From: an uncultured Bacteroidota bacterium
Lineage (GTDB): Bacteria; Bacteroidota; Bacteroidia; 2-12-FULL-35-15
Length of the DNA stretch: 9,939 nucleotides
Assembly (NCBI GenBank): GCA_903881065.1
Contig: CAIRRW010000286.1
Location: 1 to 9,939, forward strand
Direction: 5' to 3'
Shown: positions 6,253 to 9,939 of the stretch, piece after piece
Layout: the number at the start of each line of letters is the position of its first letter
How positions within the stretch are numbered: the first letter of the stretch is position 1
Position numbers and translations under genes: made by a program
The notes under the pieces: model-generated
Told to the model about the DNA's origin: nothing
Database searches by the model: none
What the model saw: only the letters and a program-made list of their open reading frames with translations

Positions 6253-7755
6253 ATGAAAATATTTGTTTTCAGTACTCATGCAGCATGGCAGCCACATCTG
6301 GAAACGGAATTGGAGATTATTCAAGGGCATCTGGATAAGGGGGATGCGGTGTATCGCTTTACGTGTGCGGGTGAGCTGCCGATATGTGATGTAAATACTG
6401 AACATACGCTGGCTGGCTGTGTGCAGTGCCGGGATATGAGCAGTTGCGGAAAATCGCTGCTGGATGGGAGTATTACTGATTTGCCGCTGATACATAAAGG
6501 TGAAAATGTGAAGGCGAAAGCGGAGGGAATTTCATTCAATTATGATTCGGCAGAAGTGCTGCAAGGCACTTATGTTGAGAATTTTGATGTGGGAAGTGCG
6601 GTGCTTTCGAGCCTGATTTCGTGGGTAAGGGAGCCTAAAATAAATATTGAATCGCATAGAAAAGAAATTGATGAAGGGATGAAATCGGCTTTGCTGGTGT
6701 ATTTTTCGGCATTGGAATATATAAATGAATTGAAGCCTGATGTGATTTATTGTTTCAATGGAAGGCTGGTGCATGCGCGACCGATATTGCGTGCTGCGGC
6801 TGCTGCGGGCGTTGAGTGCATGGTGCATGAGCGGGGAAATAATAAGAACTTTTATATGCTGTTTAAAAATTCTACGTCGCACGACAGGAAAAATGCGGTG
6901 CAGCTGATGTATGATTTATGGGCGAAGGCGCCTCTGGAATCAAGGGAAGCAACAGGGGCAAAATTTTATACTGAGCGTGCTGAGGGTAAAGAACAGGGTT
7001 GGTATTCGTTTACCAATGAGCAGGTGAAAGGCTTATTGCCAGAGGGATGGGATGCTACGAAACGGAATGTGATAATTTTTAATTCTTCGGAAGATGAGTT
7101 TGCATCCATCGGTCCGGACTGGAAGAATGATTTATATACTACTCAGCTGGAAGCAATACCGCGTATTATTAAGGATTGTGAGCAGTTTGACGATATTCAT
7201 TTTTATTTGCGTGTGCATCCGAACCTTGCCAATGTGGAGAATTCGGAAACAAAGGCGATTGAAAAACTTAGTTTTAAAAACCTGACTATCATTGATTCGA
7301 AAAGCAAAATAAGTACTTATGATTTGCTTTTTAATTGTGAGAAGATACTTGCATTTGGTTCGTCGGTGGGCATAGAAGCAGTATATTGGGGAAAGCCGTC
7401 GATACAGGCAGGCAAGAGTTATTATCATGAAATGGATGCTACCTACAAACCTGAAACTCATGCTGAACTAATTGAAATGATTGGTAAAAAGCTGGAACCG
7501 ATGTCGAAAATACCTGCATTGATTTATGGTCATTACTTTAAAACATTCGGCATACCGTATAAATACTATGTTGCGGAAACACTGGCAACAGGCACTTATA
7601 AAGGTGTTAATATAAATAAACAAGCTGCATCGATTAATAAAAAGTATAAAGATGTGGAGAAGAAAGGTGCTTTGAATTTACCATTGCGATTATTAGGGTT
7701 GGATTATAGATTAAATAAAAGGAAGATTTATTCATTTATTAAAGCGCCCAAATAA
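6253..7755 (+). CDS. Capsule-type GT-B-like glycosyltransferase with N-terminal cysteine cluster
   Basis: This 500-aa protein has no signal peptide or membrane helix. The N-terminus reads like a GT-B Rossmann half: strand KIFVFSTH (2-9), then PHLETELEIIQGHLDKGDAV (14-33). It is followed by a cysteine cluster, C38-x6-C45-x10-C56-x2-C59-x5-C65, that looks able to bind a metal. The middle has PDVIYCFNGRLVHARP (162-177) and a conserved-looking HERG (192-195). The C-terminal half resembles capsule-polysaccharide transferases of the KpsC/KpsS kind: FYLRVHPN (317-324) and FGSSVGIEAVYWGKPSI (368-384), probably the donor-nucleotide side. I infer a cytoplasmic glycosyltransferase for surface polysaccharide; donor and acceptor are unknown. 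An in-frame TTG sits just before the ATG, but the ATG with AAGGAA upstream is the better start. The first two-thirds favour G-ending codons, unlike the AT-rich 3' end and the following genes. Confidence 0.75.
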   Translation: MKIFVFSTHAAWQPHLETELEIIQGHLDKGDAVYRFTCAGELPICDVNTEHTLAGCVQCRDMSSCGKSLLDGSITDLPLIHKGENVKAKAEGISFNYDSAEVLQGTYVENFDVGSAVLSSLISWVREPKINIESHRKEIDEGMKSALLVYFSALEYINELKPDVIYCFNGRLVHARPILRAAAAAGVECMVHERGNNKNFYMLFKNSTSHDRKNAVQLMYDLWAKAPLESREATGAKFYTERAEGKEQGWYSFTNEQVKGLLPEGWDATKRNVIIFNSSEDEFASIGPDWKNDLYTTQLEAIPRIIKDCEQFDDIHFYLRVHPNLANVENSETKAIEKLSFKNLTIIDSKSKISTYDLLFNCEKILAFGSSVGIEAVYWGKPSIQAGKSYYHEMDATYKPETHAELIEMIGKKLEPMSKIPALIYGHYFKTFGIPYKYYVAETLATGTYKGVNINKQAASINKKYKDVEKKGALNLPLRLLGLDYRLNKRKIYSFIKAPK

Positions 7756-7767
7756 AATAGAAAGATA

Positions 7768-8712
7768 ATGCTGAAGACACCTGTTTTATTTATGATTTTC
7801 AACCGACCTGATGTTACTCAACAGGTATTTGCAGAGATACGAAAAGCGAAACCGAAGCAACTATTTATAGCTGCTGACGGCGCACGCGAACATAAAGCAG
7901 GAGAGAAAGAAAAATGTGAAGAGACAAGAAAAATAGTTGTTGATAATATAGATTGGGATTGTGAAGTAAAAACTTTGTTCAGAGAAAAGAATTTAGGCTG
8001 TAAATATGCAGTGAGTGGCGCTATTTCGTGGTTCTTTGATAATGTGGAAGAAGGAATAATACTTGAAGATGATTGTGTTCCGCACCAGAGTTTCTTTAAT
8101 TTCTGCGGTGAGCTTCTTGAGAAATACAGGGATAACCAGAAGGTGATGCACATAGGAAGTAATTATTTCAATCAACATAAAACGAATATAACGGATAGTT
8201 ATTATTTCAGTCATTATATTGAAATATGGGGCTGGGCAACGTGGAGAAGGGCTTGGGAACTGTATGATCCGGAGATGAAAAACTTTGGTGAAATGCGCAA
8301 GAAAGATTTTTTGAAAGATGTTTTTAAAACAGCTGATGAAAAGGAATATTGGGTAAAATGTTTTGATACTGCGTTGGAGAAGAACATTGATACGTGGGAT
8401 TATCAATGGGTGTATTGTATTTGTGCAAACAAAGGGGTAGTGATAACGCCATATACAAATCTGGTTTCTAATGTTGGTTTCAGAGAAGATGCAACACATA
8501 CCACATTATTGAATGAAGTATTTTCAAATGTAAAAGCACATTCAATTTCAGAAATTAAGCATCCAAAGAAAATTGAAATAGCGTATGATGAGGATAAATT
8601 GACTTTTAAAAGAACACATCAGAAACAGGAACATTTTTTGAAAAGCATTGCTAAGAGAGTAACACCGCGCTTTGTAGTAAACACTGTTAGGAAATTAAGA
8701 AGTAATAAATAA
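7768..8712 (+). CDS. GT-A-type glycosyltransferase (family 2-like)
   Basis: This 314-aa soluble protein opens with PVLFMIFNRPDVTQQVFAEI (5-24), the start typical of a nucleotide-sugar-binding GT-A fold, then LFIAADGAR (32-40). REKNLGCKYAVSGAISWFF (72-90) precedes the acidic metal/nucleotide motif ILEDDCVP (98-105), where E100-D101-D102 stands in for DxD. Further conserved-looking blocks are WGWATWRRAW (154-163), WDYQW (210-214) and NLVSNVGFREDATHT (231-245), which I know from glycosyltransferases of bacterial O-antigen and capsule loci. The basic tail (VRKLRSNK) may help membrane association. It follows the previous gene by 12 nt and precedes the next by 1 nt, so it belongs to the same operon. 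Donor sugar and linkage cannot be read from the sequence. Confidence 0.85.
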   Translation: MLKTPVLFMIFNRPDVTQQVFAEIRKAKPKQLFIAADGAREHKAGEKEKCEETRKIVVDNIDWDCEVKTLFREKNLGCKYAVSGAISWFFDNVEEGIILEDDCVPHQSFFNFCGELLEKYRDNQKVMHIGSNYFNQHKTNITDSYYFSHYIEIWGWATWRRAWELYDPEMKNFGEMRKKDFLKDVFKTADEKEYWVKCFDTALEKNIDTWDYQWVYCICANKGVVITPYTNLVSNVGFREDATHTTLLNEVFSNVKAHSISEIKHPKKIEIAYDEDKLTFKRTHQKQEHFLKSIAKRVTPRFVVNTVRKLRSNK

Positions 8713-8713
8713 A

Positions 8714-9766
8714 ATGAAAATCAACTTCTGTACTTTATTTAATTCTTCTTATTTATCGCGTGGTTTGGTAATGTATGATTCATTGCTTAAGAACTGCGAT
8801 GATTTCCATTTATACATTTTTGCATTTGATGATGTAACTTATAAATATTTGACGTCGCAGAAACTAGAACACTTAACAGTAATTTCTTTAAATGAATTTG
8901 AAGATGAAGAATTATTGAAAGTGAAACCAACACGGTCTGCAGCCGAGTATTGCTGGACTTGTACTGCTTCAACAATATTATATTCCATAAAGAAATTTCA
9001 ATTAAGTAATTGTACTTATATAGATGCAGATTTATTGTTTTATTCCAATCCAAAAGTATTGATAGAGGAAATGGGAAATGATTCTGTATTAATTACAGAG
9101 CATCGTTATTCAAAAGAGCATGAACAATCAGCTACCAGTGGGAAATACTGTGTGCAGTTTGTTACTTTTAAGAATGATGAAAGAGGAATGAAAGTGTTGA
9201 ATTGGTGGCGTGAAGCTTGTCTGGATTGGTGTTATGCGCGACATGAAGATGGCAAATTCGGGGATCAGAAATATTTGGATGACTGGACTACACGCTTTGA
9301 AGGAGTGCATGAGTTGCAGCATTTGGGCGGAGGCATTGCTCCCTGGAATGTGGCTCAGTATTCATTTAGTACCAGTAATAATAAATTGAAAGGAACAGAA
9401 ATAGCTACCGGTGAAAAGTTTGATGTTGTGTTTTATCATTTTCATCAGGTTAAATTTTTTGATGAACCTGTTGTAAGTATTTCCTTGGCGGGTTATACAA
9501 TAAGTGAAGATGTAAAAAAGTATTTTTATTTTCCTTATGTAAAGTTGATAAATAAGAAACGAGAATTCATTAAAAGTTCAGATAATTCATTTAACCCTAA
9601 TGGTACATATGGTAAATCACCAATGAAACCAATTAATGCAGGCACTATTGTTTATTATTATCTGAAGGATTTGAAAGCGTCGATTAAAAATATATTTGGG
9701 AGGAATTTAAAGTATAGAATTGCCCATCATTATTTTTACAACCTCAGCGATTTTAAAAATGATTAA
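8714..9766 (+). CDS. GT-A-type glycosyltransferase (GT8-like, DxD)
   Basis: This 350-aa protein starts KINFCTLFNSSYLSRGLVMYDSLL (2-25), the layout of GT8-like transferases, in which a short strand leads into a helix near the sugar-nucleotide pocket. The DxD motif is YIDADLLFYSNP (102-113; D104 and D106), which usually binds Mn2+ and the UDP-sugar diphosphate. EYCWTCT (78-84), GKFGDQKYLDDW (180-191) and LGGGIAPWN (204-212) resemble acceptor/donor-site blocks of this group, and FYHFHQ near 240 could provide another metal-ligand histidine. No signal peptide or membrane segment is seen. The start is 1 nt after the previous stop, implying translational coupling. It is an intact member of the glycan operon. 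The exact CAZy family is uncertain; GT8 is my closest match by motif. Confidence 0.82.
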   Translation: MKINFCTLFNSSYLSRGLVMYDSLLKNCDDFHLYIFAFDDVTYKYLTSQKLEHLTVISLNEFEDEELLKVKPTRSAAEYCWTCTASTILYSIKKFQLSNCTYIDADLLFYSNPKVLIEEMGNDSVLITEHRYSKEHEQSATSGKYCVQFVTFKNDERGMKVLNWWREACLDWCYARHEDGKFGDQKYLDDWTTRFEGVHELQHLGGGIAPWNVAQYSFSTSNNKLKGTEIATGEKFDVVFYHFHQVKFFDEPVVSISLAGYTISEDVKKYFYFPYVKLINKKREFIKSSDNSFNPNGTYGKSPMKPINAGTIVYYYLKDLKASIKNIFGRNLKYRIAHHYFYNLSDFKND

Positions 9767-9790
9767 TTTAGACAACAGAAAAAATAATTG

Positions 9791-9939
9791 ATGGCTCACA
9801 TTATAGATTTAAAAACATTTACTGATAAAAGAGGAAATTTAACAGTCATCGAAAAGGTGATTCCATTTGATATAAAACGGGTGTTTTATATTTATGGAGT
9901 GGACGATTCGAAGCGCGGCGGACATAGACATCATAAAAC
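9791..9939 (+). CDS. dTDP-sugar 3,4-ketoisomerase-like cupin (FdtA/QdtA/WxcM family), 5' part only
   Basis: Only the first 49 codons are in the window. They read MAHIIDLKTFTDKRGNL, then a strand with KRVFYIYGVDDSKRGGHRHHK. The DKRGNL (12-17) and RGGHRHHK (42-49) blocks are typical of the small cupin isomerases that convert dTDP-4-keto-6-deoxyglucose to a dTDP-3-keto-6-deoxyhexose. The histidines H45 and H47 correspond to the family's HxH catalytic pair. The product feeds a 3-aminotransferase and often an acetyltransferase, giving Fuc3NAc- or Qui3NAc-type sugars. Whether the product has the galacto (FdtA) or gluco (QdtA) configuration cannot be told here, so no symbol is given. The gap to the preceding gene is 24 nt with no terminator, so it is probably in the same operon. 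Confidence 0.85.
   Translation, partial: MAHIIDLKTFTDKRGNLTVIEKVIPFDIKRVFYIYGVDDSKRGGHRHHK

Noticed and set aside
7993..8499. 168-codon minus-strand open frame inside the second glycosyltransferase
   Set aside because: The plus-strand frame carries the conserved EDD and WGWATWRRAW motifs. The minus product is a low-complexity hydrophobic translation with no family features.
1..9939. CRISPR arrays, tRNA or rRNA genes, transposases or attachment sites
   Set aside because: I looked through the intergenic stretches and found no regularly spaced repeats, cloverleaf-like segments, transposase motifs or element-end repeats.

Overview
The window looks like a chromosomal segment of a Bacteroidota bacterium, AT-rich with A-rich translation starts. 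Three gene starts have an exact Bacteroidota-type -7 element (TAnnTTTG) just upstream. The proteins also fit: LpxB and SurE of a lipid A-bearing Gram-negative, MqnE of the futalosine menaquinone route, and a surface-glycan locus. A Chitinophagales/Sphingobacteriales/Cytophagales-like member is a reasonable guess, but I cannot place it lower than phylum.

Region 1 (1-333) is mostly non-coding. It may hold the last 25 codons of an upstream gene, followed at once by an 8-bp hairpin. Region 2 (334-3720) is a tight plus-strand cluster: surE, a 90-aa three-helix membrane protein, lpxB, and a secreted SpoIID/LytB-domain protein. The last three are joined by a 0-nt gap and a 4-nt overlap, so they are probably co-transcribed. 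The theme is cell envelope (lipid A and peptidoglycan) plus nucleotide housekeeping. Region 3 (3721-4820) carries a tandem-domain universal stress protein with its own promoter, set inside a widely spaced 13-bp inverted repeat. It ends at a perfect 23-bp hairpin that probably terminates both this gene and the convergent mqnE. Region 4 (4821-5954, minus) is mqnE, a radical-SAM enzyme of menaquinone synthesis. Region 5 (5955-6252) is a divergent intergenic region with a -7 element facing each way.

Region 6 (6253 to the right edge) opens a surface polysaccharide locus: a capsule-type GT-B-like protein with an unusual N-terminal cysteine cluster, two GT-A-like glycosyltransferases, and the 5' end of a cupin sugar 3,4-ketoisomerase of the FdtA/QdtA/WxcM family. 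Gaps are 12, 1 and 24 nt, so this looks like one operon. It is likely to add a 3-amino-3,6-dideoxyhexose to an O-antigen, capsule or protein glycan, with the rest of the pathway beyond the window.

I see no mobile element, CRISPR array, rRNA or tRNA. Nothing here stands out as a wholly new system. The most interesting items are the cysteine-cluster glycosyltransferase, the inverted repeat around the usp promoter, and the uncharacterised small membrane protein next to lpxB.
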